Source: CAXSBR01 sp964252015 (GTDB lineage: Bacteria > Actinomycetota > Actinomycetes > Mycobacteriales > Jatrophihabitantaceae). From it: DNA of 64,000 nt. Below are positions 15,567 through 24,421 of the stretch, piece after piece; the stretch's first letter is position 1, and each line of letters opens with the position of its first letter. Made by a program: the position numbers and the translations under genes. The notes below the pieces were generated by a model, which had not been told where the DNA came from, did not search any database, and saw only the letters and a program-made list of their open reading frames with translations. The stretch spans positions 82,797-146,796 of the forward strand of contig CAXULW010000009.1 of NCBI GenBank assembly GCA_964252015.1, in the 5' to 3' direction.

Positions 15567-17687
15567 TCAGCACACCCTGGCCGCGTTGGTCACGGTGTAG
15601 ACCGTGACGGCGCCGTCGCGCAGGGTGAGCGCGAGGTTGGGGCTGGCCGCGATGCGCGCCGGGGCGTACTGGCTCGCGTAGCCGGGCATCCGCTTGGTGC
15701 CGACCACCAGGTAGGCCACGTCGAATTTGCGCACGTCGCAGCCGGACGGGGTGCCGCCCGGATTGTCGACCAGCCAGTCCCAGACGGCGTCGCGGGCGGC
15801 GGCGTTGGGCTTACTGGCCACGATCAACGGCGGGATGCCGAACAGCAGACCGGTGCCGTGGTCGGCGTAGGACCACACCATGAACTCGACGTTGCGGTCG
15901 GCGGCGACGACCTGCCCGGAGGTGGTGTGCGCGGCCAGCCACCGGAACGCCCGTGGATAGGACGCCGTGGTCGGGGTGCGTTCGACCAGGTCCTGACGCA
16001 GGGGTAGCGCCGGTTCGCGGTGCACCCGCAGGCCGATCACGACCAGCCCGACGACCATCACGGCGGCGGTGGCCGGCACTATGGCGCGCGTCCATCCCGG
16101 CGGGGGCTTGGCTTGGGCGAGCACGCGTTCGCACAGCCGCTGCAAACCGAGGGCGATCACGCAGATACCGGCCACGGTCACCGTCGCGTAGATCGGCAGC
16201 ACCATGACCCGCAGGCGTTCGGACCCGCCGTACCAGAGCCCGGCCAGAGACGTAGCCATGGTGTCGTTGGAGTAGGACGTCCAGATCCCGACCGCAGTCC
16301 ACAGCACGAACAGCCCCAGCCACGGCCTGGCCCAGCGCAGGCGCGCGATCACCAGGCACAGCGGGGAAACGATGATGGCGGCCATGGCGATCCAGGTGGC
16401 CAGATGCACCAGGGTCAGGTTCGGCCACAGCGCGTTGTCACCGGGCGCGGGGAAGCCGAACGTCGAGTAGCGGCGGAAGTCGGTGACCCAGAAACGCCAG
16501 GCGCCGGCGAAGTCGCCGACGTTCTGCGGCTTGGTCGACGCGCGCTCCCCGTTGGCGCCGAGCAGTGAACCGCCGTACGGGCCGACGGTCAGCAGCCCGG
16601 CCAGCGCGGCCGAGCCGAGGGCCAGCAGAACTGACCGCCGCGGCAGCCCGGTCGAAGAACGCACCAAACCGGTCGAGGAACGCGCCAAACCGGTAGAGGA
16701 ACGCGTCAGCCCGGTCGAAGAACGCACCAGACCGTGAGCCCCGTCCCGGGCGCGGGCCACGAGCGGGCCGGCGCACGACAGCGCGACGGCCACGGTGGCT
16801 GCGAAGAGCACGTCATAGGTGTGCGATATCAGGATGCCGGCCATGCCCAGCCCGGCCAGCAGGCCCATCCGCACCGGGTACCGGCCCCGCACGGCCAGCG
16901 CGGCCAGCACGCCGACGGCCACGCTGAAACCGGGAGCGGCCTCCTCCGGCACCCGTCCGGCCAGAACCCCCACCCACAACGGACCGAGCACGGCCGGACC
17001 GAGGGCGACGCAGCCGGCGACGACGGGCGAACCGCCCAGCATGCGCACCGCGGCGTACAGGGCCACCAGCAGCCCGAGCGGGGCGATGACGATGGCCCAG
17101 GTCAGCATCGACGTGCTCACCAGGCCGTGCGAAATGGCGACGGTCTGGGCCCAGGCCACGTCCATGGCCAGGGGGTAGAAGTGGCACGACGCCGGTGCGC
17201 CCGACGTGCCGTCCGTGCAGACCCGTTCCACCTGAGTGCTGCCGGTGTCGAGGATCGCCCGGGTGAGGTAGCCGTGGTTCTCGCCGTCCCAGCCCGGCGG
17301 GTAACGGAACCCGCCCAACATGGCCTCGGCGACGGCCAGGAAGAGAACGGCCGGGACGGCCAGCGCGACCAGGTCGACCCACCGAGCCCGCAGTGTGTGC
17401 CGCAGCGACGACCGGCGCCCGCGGAGCGCAGCGTCGACCCGACGATCGCGCCACCGGCCGACGCCCACCGCGACCGCGACGACGGCGATCTCGACGCCCA
17501 GCACCGCCCACGCGCCGCTGGGCAGGCCCACCGCGTTCAGCCAGGCCAGCCCGATCGAGGCCAGGCCCATCGTCAGCACGGGCGCCGAGGCCCATACCGC
17601 CCATCGGGCTGGACCGGCCGGGACCGCGTAACCCAGCACGGCACCGGGCCCGAGGGCGACGAGGAGCGTGACCGCCACGGTCAGCAC
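15567..17687 (-). CDS. GT-C-like polytopic membrane protein
   Basis: A 706-residue protein with a dozen or more membrane segments. A large first extracytoplasmic loop (about residues 130-180) contains YPPGWDGENHGYLTRA, an Asp/Glu pair like that of GT-C glycosyltransferases that use lipid-linked sugars. Another extracytoplasmic part near the C-terminus has paired Cys. It probably transfers or modifies a surface sugar. The start is GTG 17687 with GGGGAGA upstream. A cytoplasmic linker near residues 320-350 consists of four 7-residue repeats (RSSTGLx), encoded by a 21-bp minisatellite. The flippase-like gene lies 18 bp upstream, suggesting an operon. Confidence 0.7.
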   Translation of the reverse strand: MLTVAVTLLVALGPGAVLGYAVPAGPARWAVWASAPVLTMGLASIGLAWLNAVGLPSGAWAVLGVEIAVVAVAVGVGRWRDRRVDAALRGRRSSLRHTLRARWVDLVALAVPAVLFLAVAEAMLGGFRYPPGWDGENHGYLTRAILDTGSTQVERVCTDGTSGAPASCHFYPLAMDVAWAQTVAISHGLVSTSMLTWAIVIAPLGLLVALYAAVRMLGGSPVVAGCVALGPAVLGPLWVGVLAGRVPEEAAPGFSVAVGVLAALAVRGRYPVRMGLLAGLGMAGILISHTYDVLFAATVAVALSCAGPLVARARDGAHGLVRSSTGLTRSSTGLARSSTGLVRSSTGLPRRSVLLALGSAALAGLLTVGPYGGSLLGANGERASTKPQNVGDFAGAWRFWVTDFRRYSTFGFPAPGDNALWPNLTLVHLATWIAMAAIIVSPLCLVIARLRWARPWLGLFVLWTAVGIWTSYSNDTMATSLAGLWYGGSERLRVMVLPIYATVTVAGICVIALGLQRLCERVLAQAKPPPGWTRAIVPATAAVMVVGLVVIGLRVHREPALPLRQDLVERTPTTASYPRAFRWLAAHTTSGQVVAADRNVEFMVWSYADHGTGLLFGIPPLIVASKPNAAARDAVWDWLVDNPGGTPSGCDVRKFDVAYLVVGTKRMPGYASQYAPARIAASPNLALTLRDGAVTVYTVTNAARVC
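16648..16731. repeat. 21-bp coding minisatellite, four units
   Basis: Four head-to-tail 21-bp units start at 16648, 16669, 16690 and 16711 inside the GT-C-like gene. They differ at a few bases and encode RSSTGL plus one variable residue each, in frame. Confidence 0.9.
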
Positions 17688-17705
17688 GTCATCTCCCCCG
17701 CCCGG

Positions 17706-18731
17706 TCAGTTCGAGCCCACCGAGACCGCAGCCCCAGATCCGGTCGCGGCCTCGACCGGGGCGGCTTGCGCGCCATGAACCTCAGGGCGGACCTGACGCC
17801 AGGCGGACAGCGCGGCCACGCCGGCGGAGAGCACGTCAGCCAGGATGAACACCGCCCGCGACACCACGGCGATGCCCAGCGCAGCACCCGCGGGCATCAC
17901 CGGTGCGAGGGCGGCGACGATAAGTGCCTCGCGCACACCGGCGCCGGACGGCACGAACACGAACAGCACGCCCGCGGCCATGGCCAAGGAGAAGCCGCCG
18001 ATGCACCGGCTGACGCCACCCCAGCCGGGCGCCCCGAGAGCGTTGGCCAGCAGCCAGAGGTGCAGGCCGAACAGCACCCAGGTCGCGGTGAGCCAGGCCG
18101 CCGCCGACAGCACCCCGGTCCAGCTCAGCGGACGCGGCAAGGGACTCTTGCGGGCCAGGCGCAGGATGACGTTCATCAGGCGGGTGAGCACAGGCGGCGC
18201 CGAGGCGATGAGCGCAACCGGCAGGGCGGCGAGCAGCAGCCACACCTCGTCCGAGTGGGCGTCGGCCAGCACCGGCGCGCCGACCAACCCGACGCACAGA
18301 CCGGTCGACAGCGACAGCCCGACGAAGGCCAGCGACGCCGTGAACGCGCGCGCCCGCGGCACGCCGGCCCGGCGACCGAGTTCCATCTGCAACACGATCG
18401 CCCACACGCTGCCGGGCAGGTACTTGCCCAGCTGGCCGACCAGGAAGATCCGGCCCGCCACCACCGGTGACAGCCGGTGGCCCTCGTCGGCGAGCAGGGC
18501 CCGCCACGCCATCAGGCTGGTGAGCGTGCCGGCCAGCGCGGCGAGCAGGGACAACGCCACGCTGGGCCAGGCCAGCGTCGCCAGCGCGACCCGGACGTCG
18601 TTCCAGCGCGACACCACCGCGTAACCGATGGCCGCAACCACGAGGATCGCCGCAGCCGGGCGCGCGTATTTCAGCAGCCGGAGCCGCACCCCGACCGTGC
18701 CTTTCGAAGATGCGACAGTGCCTAGCGACAC
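17706..18731 (-). CDS. Lysylphosphatidylglycerol-synthase-TM/UPF0104 (flippase-like) protein
   Basis: A 341-residue membrane protein with about eight hydrophobic segments and no soluble catalytic domain, like the YbhN/AglD2 family. Diagnostic stretches are FLVGQLGKYLPGSVWAIV (helix 2-3 region) and FVFVPSGAGVREALIV, the conserved PxGxGxRE motif. Relatives act with glycosyltransferases and are proposed to move lipid-linked sugars or phospholipids across the membrane. The GTG at 18731 sits inside a 14-bp tandem repeat; the ribosome site is unclear, so the start could be somewhat downstream. It probably forms an operon with the GT-C-like gene. Confidence 0.8.
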   Translation of the reverse strand: MSLGTVASSKGTVGVRLRLLKYARPAAAILVVAAIGYAVVSRWNDVRVALATLAWPSVALSLLAALAGTLTSLMAWRALLADEGHRLSPVVAGRIFLVGQLGKYLPGSVWAIVLQMELGRRAGVPRARAFTASLAFVGLSLSTGLCVGLVGAPVLADAHSDEVWLLLAALPVALIASAPPVLTRLMNVILRLARKSPLPRPLSWTGVLSAAAWLTATWVLFGLHLWLLANALGAPGWGGVSRCIGGFSLAMAAGVLFVFVPSGAGVREALIVAALAPVMPAGAALGIAVVSRAVFILADVLSAGVAALSAWRQVRPEVHGAQAAPVEAATGSGAAVSVGSN

Positions 18732-18760
18732 GGTCTCACCGACACGGTCTCACCGACACG
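18726..18760. repeat. 14-bp tandem repeat (2.5 copies) over a start codon
   Basis: CGACACGGTCTCAC is repeated at 18726 and 18740, followed by a partial third copy (CGACACG, 18754-18760). The proposed GTG start of the flippase-like gene lies in the first copy, so copy number would alter the translation initiation region. Confidence 0.85.
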
Positions 18761-18942
18761 ACAGGCTCCAGCGGGTTTGGGGTTGAGGGCAGCCCGCCGA
18801 AACTTCGCGGGCGCGATCGGACCAAAATACCGCACCCGTCGCGTGGGCACCCTCGTTGCGCCGACCCGGCAGCGGTCGGATCCGGCCGGCGGCGACGATA
18901 ACATTGGCCCGGTCCCTTTCCCGGTGTTCGGAGTCAGCCCGC

Positions 18943-20043
18943 GTGATACCCGTTTCAACCGTCGTGATTCCCCCGGAAACCGAGGACCTGGTCACGTCGG
19001 TGCTGCGGTCGGGAATGCTGGCCCAGGGTCCGCTGGTGGAGCGCTTCGAGCGGGAATTCGCCGCCCTGACCGGCGTGGCCCAGGCCGTGGCCGTCAACAA
19101 CGGCACCACCGCGCTCGTGGCCGCGCTGCAGGTGCTCGACCTGCAACCGGGCGACGAGGTACTCACCAGCCCGTTCACGTTCGTGGCCACGCTCAACGCC
19201 ATCCTGGAGGCCGGCGCGACCGCGGTGTTCGCCGACATCAGAGCCGACGATTTCTGCCTCGACCCGGCCGCGGTGGCGGCGGCCATCGGCCCGCGGACCA
19301 AGGTGCTCATGCCGGTCCATCTCTACGGCCAGTGCGCGGACATGGACGCCCTGGTGCCGTTGGCGGCCGAACAGGGGCTCAAGGTGGTGGAGGACGCCGC
19401 CCAGGCGCATCTGGCCAGCATCGGCGACCGCCGGGCTGGCTCGTTCGGTGTGGGGTGCTTTTCGTTCTACGGCACCAAGAACATCACCACCGGTGAAGGC
19501 GGCATGATCACCACCGACGACGCCGGGCTGGCTGGCCGGCTGCGGGTGCTGCGCAATCAGGGGATGCGGGCGCGCTACGTGTACGAGGTGGCCGGGCACA
19601 ACTACCGGCTGACCGATCTCCAGGCCGCGCTGGCCATCCCGCAGCTGGCCGCGATCGAGGACACGACGGCCCAGCGCCGGTCCAACGCGGACGCGCTCAT
19701 CGCCGGGCTGGCTGACGTCCCCGGCTTGGTCCTGCCGTCGCAGCGTCCCGGCCGTGGACACGTCTGGCACCAGTTCACCGTTCGGATCACCGCCGACGCG
19801 CCGGTGTCACGAGATGAGTTCGTCGCCACGCTGGCCGAGCACGGCGTCGGCTCCGGCGTGTACTACCCGCGCCTGGTCTTCGACTACGACTGCTACCGCA
19901 ACCACCCGCGGGTCGTCGTCGGCGACGTTGCGGTGGCGGCGCGGGTGGTCGACGAGGTCGTCTCGCTGCCCGTTCACCCGCGGCTGTCCCCAGCCGACCT
20001 CGACACCATCGTGTCGGCCGTCCGTAAAGTCCTGAGCGCGTGA
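18943..20043 (+). CDS. DegT/DnrJ/EryC1-family sugar aminotransferase
   Basis: A 366-residue PLP aminotransferase acting on nucleotide-linked keto-sugars. The PLP-binding Lys is K179 in FYGTKNITTGEGG. Other family marks are SGMLAQGPLVERFE at the N-terminus, VNNGTTALVAAL, EDAAQAHLA and GHNYRLTDLQAALA. The GTG at 18943 has GGAG nine bases upstream and begins at the conserved N-terminus. A -10-like TAACAT lies at 18899. A Gfo/Idh/MocA dehydrogenase gene follows 67 bp later; together they resemble the dehydrogenase/aminotransferase pair that makes 3-amino-uronic sugars (WbpB/WbpE type), an inference from family and order. Confidence 0.88.
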   Translation: MIPVSTVVIPPETEDLVTSVLRSGMLAQGPLVERFEREFAALTGVAQAVAVNNGTTALVAALQVLDLQPGDEVLTSPFTFVATLNAILEAGATAVFADIRADDFCLDPAAVAAAIGPRTKVLMPVHLYGQCADMDALVPLAAEQGLKVVEDAAQAHLASIGDRRAGSFGVGCFSFYGTKNITTGEGGMITTDDAGLAGRLRVLRNQGMRARYVYEVAGHNYRLTDLQAALAIPQLAAIEDTTAQRRSNADALIAGLADVPGLVLPSQRPGRGHVWHQFTVRITADAPVSRDEFVATLAEHGVGSGVYYPRLVFDYDCYRNHPRVVVGDVAVAARVVDEVVSLPVHPRLSPADLDTIVSAVRKVLSA

Positions 20044-20110
20044 GGGCCGGAGCCAGAGACGTCTGGCGTTCTCACGCCGCCCAACGTTGTTTGACCGGGG
20101 ACTTCGGCCG

Positions 20111-21070
20111 ATGAGTGGGCTGCCGCGGCTCGCGCTGATCGGGGCCGGATCGATGGGGTCCCTGCACGCCCGCGTCATCAGCCGGTCAGAACGGGCCGAA
20201 CTGGCCGTCGTCATCGACTCGAACGAGGAGGTCGGTCGGGTCCTGGCCGAACGCTACGGCACGACCTGGCGCCCCGAGGTCGGCGGACTCGACGACGTGG
20301 ACGGGGTCGTCGTCGCGGCCGCGACCGAGGCGCACCACGAACTCGGCCGGTACGTGCTCGACGCGGGGTTGCCGCTGCTGATGGAGAAGCCGCTCGCCCA
20401 TCGGATCGCCGAGGTGGAAGACCTGATCGAGGTGTCGGCCAAGACCGACACCCCTTTGATGGTCGGCCTCTTAGAACGTTTCAACCCCGCGATCATGACC
20501 GCGCTCAAGGTGGTAGATTCACCGCGCCACGTCACCGCGGTACGTCATTCTCCCTACGTAGCAAGGATTCGCACCGGCGTGTCCTCCGATCTGCTCATCC
20601 ATGACGTCGACATCGTGCTCAGCCTGGCCGGCGCCGACCCGACGGTGGTCCGCGGCACGTTCGGCTACCTGCACCCGGACTCGCCGGTTGAATCCGAGGA
20701 CGTGGCGGACGCGACGTTGAGCTTCGCCGACGGCATGGTCGCGAACATCTCGGCCAGCCGGGTGAGCCAACGCAAGGTTCGGGCGTTCACCATCGCCGAG
20801 CTCGACCGAATGATCGAGGTCGACATGCTGCGCAACGCCGTCACCATCTACCGCAATGTCACCAACGAGGCCGGCGACGACGGGCTCAGCTACCGCCAGC
20901 AGGCCATCGTCGAGATCCCGCAACTGGTGTCGTCGCGCGAACCCCTCGCCGCGCAACTGGACCTTTTCCTCGACCTGGTGACGGGCAGGGCGGACGCCGC
21001 CCGTGAGCGGGCCGCGATCCTTCCGGCCCACGCCGTGGTCGAGCGAGTGCGGGTCAACGCGCGTTCGTAA
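20111..21070 (+). CDS. Gfo/Idh/MocA-family dehydrogenase
   Basis: A 319-residue NAD(P)-dependent oxidoreductase. The Rossmann motif GAGSMGSLHAR lies at residues about 9-19 and the conserved EKPLA motif near residue 98. The C-terminal half is the usual alpha/beta substrate domain, with the catalytic His region IHDVDIVLSLAG. Family members oxidise or reduce sugar carbons, often C3 of UDP-sugars before transamination. The ATG at 20111 follows GGGGA. Coupling to the preceding aminotransferase suggests the two act in one amino-sugar pathway. Confidence 0.87.
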   Translation: MSGLPRLALIGAGSMGSLHARVISRSERAELAVVIDSNEEVGRVLAERYGTTWRPEVGGLDDVDGVVVAAATEAHHELGRYVLDAGLPLLMEKPLAHRIAEVEDLIEVSAKTDTPLMVGLLERFNPAIMTALKVVDSPRHVTAVRHSPYVARIRTGVSSDLLIHDVDIVLSLAGADPTVVRGTFGYLHPDSPVESEDVADATLSFADGMVANISASRVSQRKVRAFTIAELDRMIEVDMLRNAVTIYRNVTNEAGDDGLSYRQQAIVEIPQLVSSREPLAAQLDLFLDLVTGRADAARERAAILPAHAVVERVRVNARS

Positions 21071-21145
21071 GCGCCGCGCGGGAACAACGCCAGGCGATTT
21101 GGGTTGAGTGAAAGACCACCGACGCCCAACTCGCAGGAGGAAATC

Positions 21146-22048
21146 GTGAAGGCAGTGCAGTTCGACGAGTACGGGGACCCCGACGTCCTGCACGTGGCTG
21201 AGATCGACGAGCCGCACGCCGGACCGGGCCAGGTCCGGATCAAGGTCGCCGCGGCGGGGGTGAACGGCATCGACTGGAAGATCCGGGCCGGCTACCTGCA
21301 GGACATGATGCCGGTGACTTTCCCGGCCGGGCTCGGTTTCGACGCGTCCGGGGTGGTGGACGAGGTCGGCGACGGGGTGGACGGCGTCGCGGTCGGTGAC
21401 GCCGTGTTCGGCGCGGGCCGCGCGGCCTACGCCGAGTTCGCGGTGCTGGACTTCTGGGCGGCCAAGCCCGACTCGTTGTCCTTCCCGGAGGCGGCCGGGT
21501 ACCCGGTCCCGGTGGAGACAGCGCTCCGCATCCTCGACCAGATCGGCGTGAAGGCGGGGCAGACGTTGGTGGTCAGTGGTGCGTCGGGCGGCGTGGGTTC
21601 GGCCGTGCTGCAGATTGCCCGCCACCGCGGCATCACCGTGATCGGCACGGCCGGCGCGGCCAACCAGGACTACCTGCGGTCCCTCGGCGCAACCCCGGTC
21701 ATCTACGGAGACGGACTGGTCGAGCGGGTGCGCGCGGTCGCGCCGGATGGTGTCGACGCCGCCCTCGACCTCGCCGGCTCCGGCGTCATCGCCGACCTGA
21801 TCGAGCTCACCGGCGACCCGGTCAAGGTGTTGTCAATTGCCGACTTCACCGCCCCCGAGCTGGGCGCTCAGGTTTCCACCGACTCCGTCAACCAGAACGC
21901 CGCGTACGCCGAAGCGGCCCGCCTGTCCAGCGCGGGCGAACTGAGCATCCCGGTGCAGCAGAGCTTCCCGCTCGCGCAGGCCGCCCAGGCGCACGCGTTG
22001 AGCCAGGACGGCCACGTCGTCGGCCGGCTGGTTCTGACCACCGACTGA
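21146..22048 (+). CDS. Zinc-independent MDR-family oxidoreductase (quinone-reductase-like)
   Basis: A 300-residue medium-chain dehydrogenase lacking the catalytic- and structural-zinc Cys residues. The NADP-binding Rossmann motif is SGASGGVGSAVLQIA near residue 150, and the N-terminal GroES-like domain has VKAVQFDEYGDPDVL. It probably reduces quinones or enones with NADPH. The GTG at 21146 is fixed by AGGAGG eight bases upstream. It stands alone between the sugar genes and the gene-decay patch. Confidence 0.85.
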   Translation: MKAVQFDEYGDPDVLHVAEIDEPHAGPGQVRIKVAAAGVNGIDWKIRAGYLQDMMPVTFPAGLGFDASGVVDEVGDGVDGVAVGDAVFGAGRAAYAEFAVLDFWAAKPDSLSFPEAAGYPVPVETALRILDQIGVKAGQTLVVSGASGGVGSAVLQIARHRGITVIGTAGAANQDYLRSLGATPVIYGDGLVERVRAVAPDGVDAALDLAGSGVIADLIELTGDPVKVLSIADFTAPELGAQVSTDSVNQNAAYAEAARLSSAGELSIPVQQSFPLAQAAQAHALSQDGHVVGRLVLTTD

Positions 22049-22152
22049 GCGGCCGACCTGGCACGTTAAGCAAGCCGGCCCGTGACAAATCTCGTTGCCG
22101 GCGGTCTCATGGTCCGGTGATTGGACGCGGCACGGGCCTTCGGCCGCCGTCT

Positions 22153-22578
22153 GTGAACGGGCGCCTGGCCGGGCGGACTGCCGTCGTGTTCGGCGGTGAT
22201 CACAGCGGGTCGGGGCCGCACGGTGTGCTGGGCATCGGTTACGTAGGCGCGCGCACCTTCGCCGCGCACGGCGCCGACGTGGTCATCGTGGACCGTGACC
22301 CGACGGCCGCGGCAGCCGGTGCCGACGTGATCGCGCACGCCGGCGGCAGCGTGCTTGCCGTCGTGGCCGACATGCTCGACGAATCCGCGGTCGCGGACGC
22401 CGTCGACGCCGCTGTCGCTCGCTTCGGTCGCATCGACGTCGTCCAGAACAACGTGGGTGCCACCCTCCTGGGCGGTGTCACCGAGATTTCGCTGCCGGAC
22501 TGGCGCCGAGCCTTCGCCGTCAATCTCGACTCGGTCTTCCCTGGGAGCGCAGCAACGCTGCACGCCCGCGTGATCTGA
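22153..22578 (+). pseudogene. Truncated short-chain dehydrogenase
   Basis: About 141 residues of an SDR: a glycine-rich nucleotide-binding region, ADVVIVDRD ending strand 2, VVADMLDESAV, FGRIDVVQNNVGA (the NNAG-like motif) and WRRAFAVNLDSVF, which leads into helix 5 of the fold. The frame then departs from the family and stops at 22578. The Ser/Tyr/Lys catalytic half is missing, so the product cannot be an active SDR. The glycine-rich loop is also longer than usual (GGDHSGSGPHGVLGIGYVG). GTG 22153 is a likely original start; GTG 22117 is also in frame. The last bases overlap a hydrolase-like tail in another frame. Confidence 0.75.
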
Positions 22579-22673
22579 CCGCCGTCTTTCTCACCGGTGT
22601 CGCCAGCGCCCACTTCACGTTCCTGGAGAACCCGGCCGCGTTCAACCTCGTCGTCGAGGCATCCCTGTCGTAG
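22572..22673 (+). pseudogene. Relic C-terminus of an alpha/beta hydrolase
   Basis: An open stretch without a start encodes a tail ending SAHFTFLENPAAFNLVVEA-SLS and a stop. The HFTFLENPAAFN pattern is the classic C-terminus of alpha/beta-fold hydrolases, with the catalytic His in HF. It is joined directly to the truncated SDR in a different frame, as if a deletion had fused the two genes. Its end overlaps the 3' end of the convergent GT4 gene. Confidence 0.55.
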
Positions 22674-23814
22674 CGAACGGCCTTCCCGTGGCCAGATCCC
22701 GCACGCCGACCGGCCCGCCGGCCACGCTGCCTGCGCCGGCGTGGTTTCGGAGATCAGACTCGAGCAGGGCCTGGTACTCACTGAGATAGAAGTCGGCCAC
22801 GCGGGCGGGTGTGAACTGACGGGCGTAGGTCCGCCCGGCGGCGGTGTCGGTGGTCCGGCGCCCGGCGAGTACCTCGCTGATGGCGTTGCTCAGCGCCGGC
22901 GGGTCGTTCGCGGGGACGGTGACCCCGCGCCCGTGCGACAGGGTGTCGACGAGCCCGTCGACTGCCGCGCCGACGACGGGCACACCGAGGCCGAGCGCCA
23001 GCACTGCGCTCTGGGACCACGCCTCCTCACGCGAAGGCACGACGTGCAGGTCGCTGCCGGCGATGAAGGTCCAGGGCTGGTCGACCCAACCGGGCACGAC
23101 GACGCGATCGGACAACCCGTGCCGTTCGACCGCGCCCAGCACCTGGGCGCGCATCGGCCCGTCTCCGAGCACGAATGCCGTCCGCTCACCCAGGTCGGTG
23201 AGCGCCAACGCCTCGATCAGGATGTCGACACCCTTGTCGGGACAGAACCGTCCGGCGAAGGTGATCCGGGCGGGCAGGTCACCGCTCGGGGTGGCGTCCA
23301 GCCCGGCAACCGGAGATCGGGCCGGGGTGACGGTGCCGGGGCGCGCCCCGGCGGCGGTGACGAACGCCCGGGCGGCCGGACCCATGGCGAAGAATCGGTC
23401 GACGCGGGCCGCGGCCGGGCGCATCGAGTGCACGTGGCGCACGCTCCAGTTCACCTCGTTGTGTTCGGTCGCGACCAACGGGGTGCGCCCGATCACCTGA
23501 GCCGTCGCCCACCACGCCCCCACCATGTGCGCGTGCACCAGGTCGGCACCGCTGAGGCGGTCAGATAGCCACGCCGCGAATCGGCGCGAGCGGCGCCACT
23601 GCAGGTTGTGCGTGGGGTGGATGGCGTCGCGCAGCCGGTAGGCGACGGCGGGCAGACCGTGCGCCTTCGCCAGCGCCATCCCCTGCGGGGTCGCGTCGCC
23701 GACGAGCAGCGAGGTTGTCACGCCATGGCGCAGCGCCAGCTCACGCGACAGCCGTAACACCGCCAACTGAGCCCCACCGGGCTCGAGCTTGGCCAGAACC
23801 CGGATTACGTGCAT
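22642..23814 (-). CDS. GT4-family glycosyltransferase
   Basis: A 390-residue GT-B glycosyltransferase. The N-terminal domain starts IRVLAKLEPGGAQLAVLRL (acceptor-side GGAQ loop) and has VHAHMVGAWW. The C-terminal nucleotide-sugar domain has ITFAGRFCPDKGVDILIEAL and the E-x7-E region VPSREEAWSQSAVLALGLGVPVVG. It should add a sugar from a nucleotide donor to a lipid-linked or surface glycan at the membrane. It stands opposite to its relic neighbours. A hairpin (23822-23846) lies directly upstream of the ATG. The C-terminal ~35 residues are variable and overlap the hydrolase relic. Confidence 0.87.
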   Translation of the reverse strand: MHVIRVLAKLEPGGAQLAVLRLSRELALRHGVTTSLLVGDATPQGMALAKAHGLPAVAYRLRDAIHPTHNLQWRRSRRFAAWLSDRLSGADLVHAHMVGAWWATAQVIGRTPLVATEHNEVNWSVRHVHSMRPAAARVDRFFAMGPAARAFVTAAGARPGTVTPARSPVAGLDATPSGDLPARITFAGRFCPDKGVDILIEALALTDLGERTAFVLGDGPMRAQVLGAVERHGLSDRVVVPGWVDQPWTFIAGSDLHVVPSREEAWSQSAVLALGLGVPVVGAAVDGLVDTLSHGRGVTVPANDPPALSNAISEVLAGRRTTDTAAGRTYARQFTPARVADFYLSEYQALLESDLRNHAGAGSVAGGPVGVRDLATGRPFATTGMPRRRG

Positions 23815-23821
23815 TCGGCTG

Positions 23822-23846
23822 CCATTCGTCGGGACCCGCCGAATGG
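23822..23846 (-). promoter_or_regulatory. Hairpin at the translation start of the GT4 gene
   Basis: CCATTCG (23822-23828) and CGAATGG (23840-23846) form a perfect 7-bp stem that ends 7 bp upstream of the GT4 ATG and covers the only purine-rich candidate ribosome site. It could limit translation. Confidence 0.35.
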
Positions 23847-23952
23847 TCGGTGCTCGGCGCCCTCAAGGTAACCGCGGGCAGCCGGGACACGACGTCATTC
23901 GGGGTTCCTCCGACGACCTGTTCACCAGCTATTCAGCCGAGATCCTTCTGCT

Positions 23953-23974
23953 CGGTGACTGCCCGGTGACTGCC
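23953..23974. repeat. 11-bp perfect tandem repeat
   Basis: CGGTGACTGCC occurs twice head to tail, followed by a third start (CGGTGG), in the 209-bp gap between the GT4 and DUF4193 genes. Apart from this repeat and the GT4 hairpin I see nothing in that gap. Confidence 0.8.
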
Positions 23975-24023
23975 CGGTGGCCGGGCGCTCGCCGCGCGCC
24001 GCCGAGCCGCTCGTCAGCGCAGC

Positions 24024-24332
24024 TCAGGCGCAGTCGCGACACACCAGCCGACGGGTGTGCTTGGGGTCGCGGCGGCTTCGATGATGGACGAGGAAGCAGG
24101 ACGAACAGGTGAACTCGTCGACCTGTTTGGGCAGGACCCGCACGATCACGTCTTCACCGGTCAGCGCCGACAGGTCCGCGCCGGGCAGCTCGAGCGCGTC
24201 GTTGAGATCGGTCTCATCGACATCGATGACGCCGGACCTGCTGTCGGCCCGGCGACTCTGGAGCTCTTCGATCGAGTCATCGCCGGGATCGGCAAAGGCG
24301 ACGGGGCGGGGGGCGTCGTAATCAGTGGCCAT
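24024..24332 (-). CDS. DUF4193 family zinc-ribbon protein
   Basis: A 102-residue acidic protein typical of actinobacteria. It begins MATDYDAPR, the conserved opening, so ATG 24332 is preferred to the GTG one codon earlier. The C-terminus carries a Zn-ribbon-like set, CSSCFLVHHRSR...CRDCA. Relatives in mycobacteria lie near sigma-factor and iron-regulator genes; their function is unknown. GGAG precedes the start. Confidence 0.85.
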   Translation of the reverse strand: MATDYDAPRPVAFADPGDDSIEELQSRRADSRSGVIDVDETDLNDALELPGADLSALTGEDVIVRVLPKQVDEFTCSSCFLVHHRSRRDPKHTRRLVCRDCA

Positions 24333-24421
24333 CACTGATCTCCAACCAAGAGATTGAGGCCGGCCCGCGGGAGTCGGGCCTGAGCGAAGGCTATGCCTTT
24401 TCGCGTGGGTGCCGGTCGTTC

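Noticed and set aside
18792..18812. GCCCGC-GCGGGC hairpin before the plus-strand aminotransferase
   Set aside because: The stem needs a bulge and sits in a divergent promoter region. Not enough evidence for a terminator or leader.
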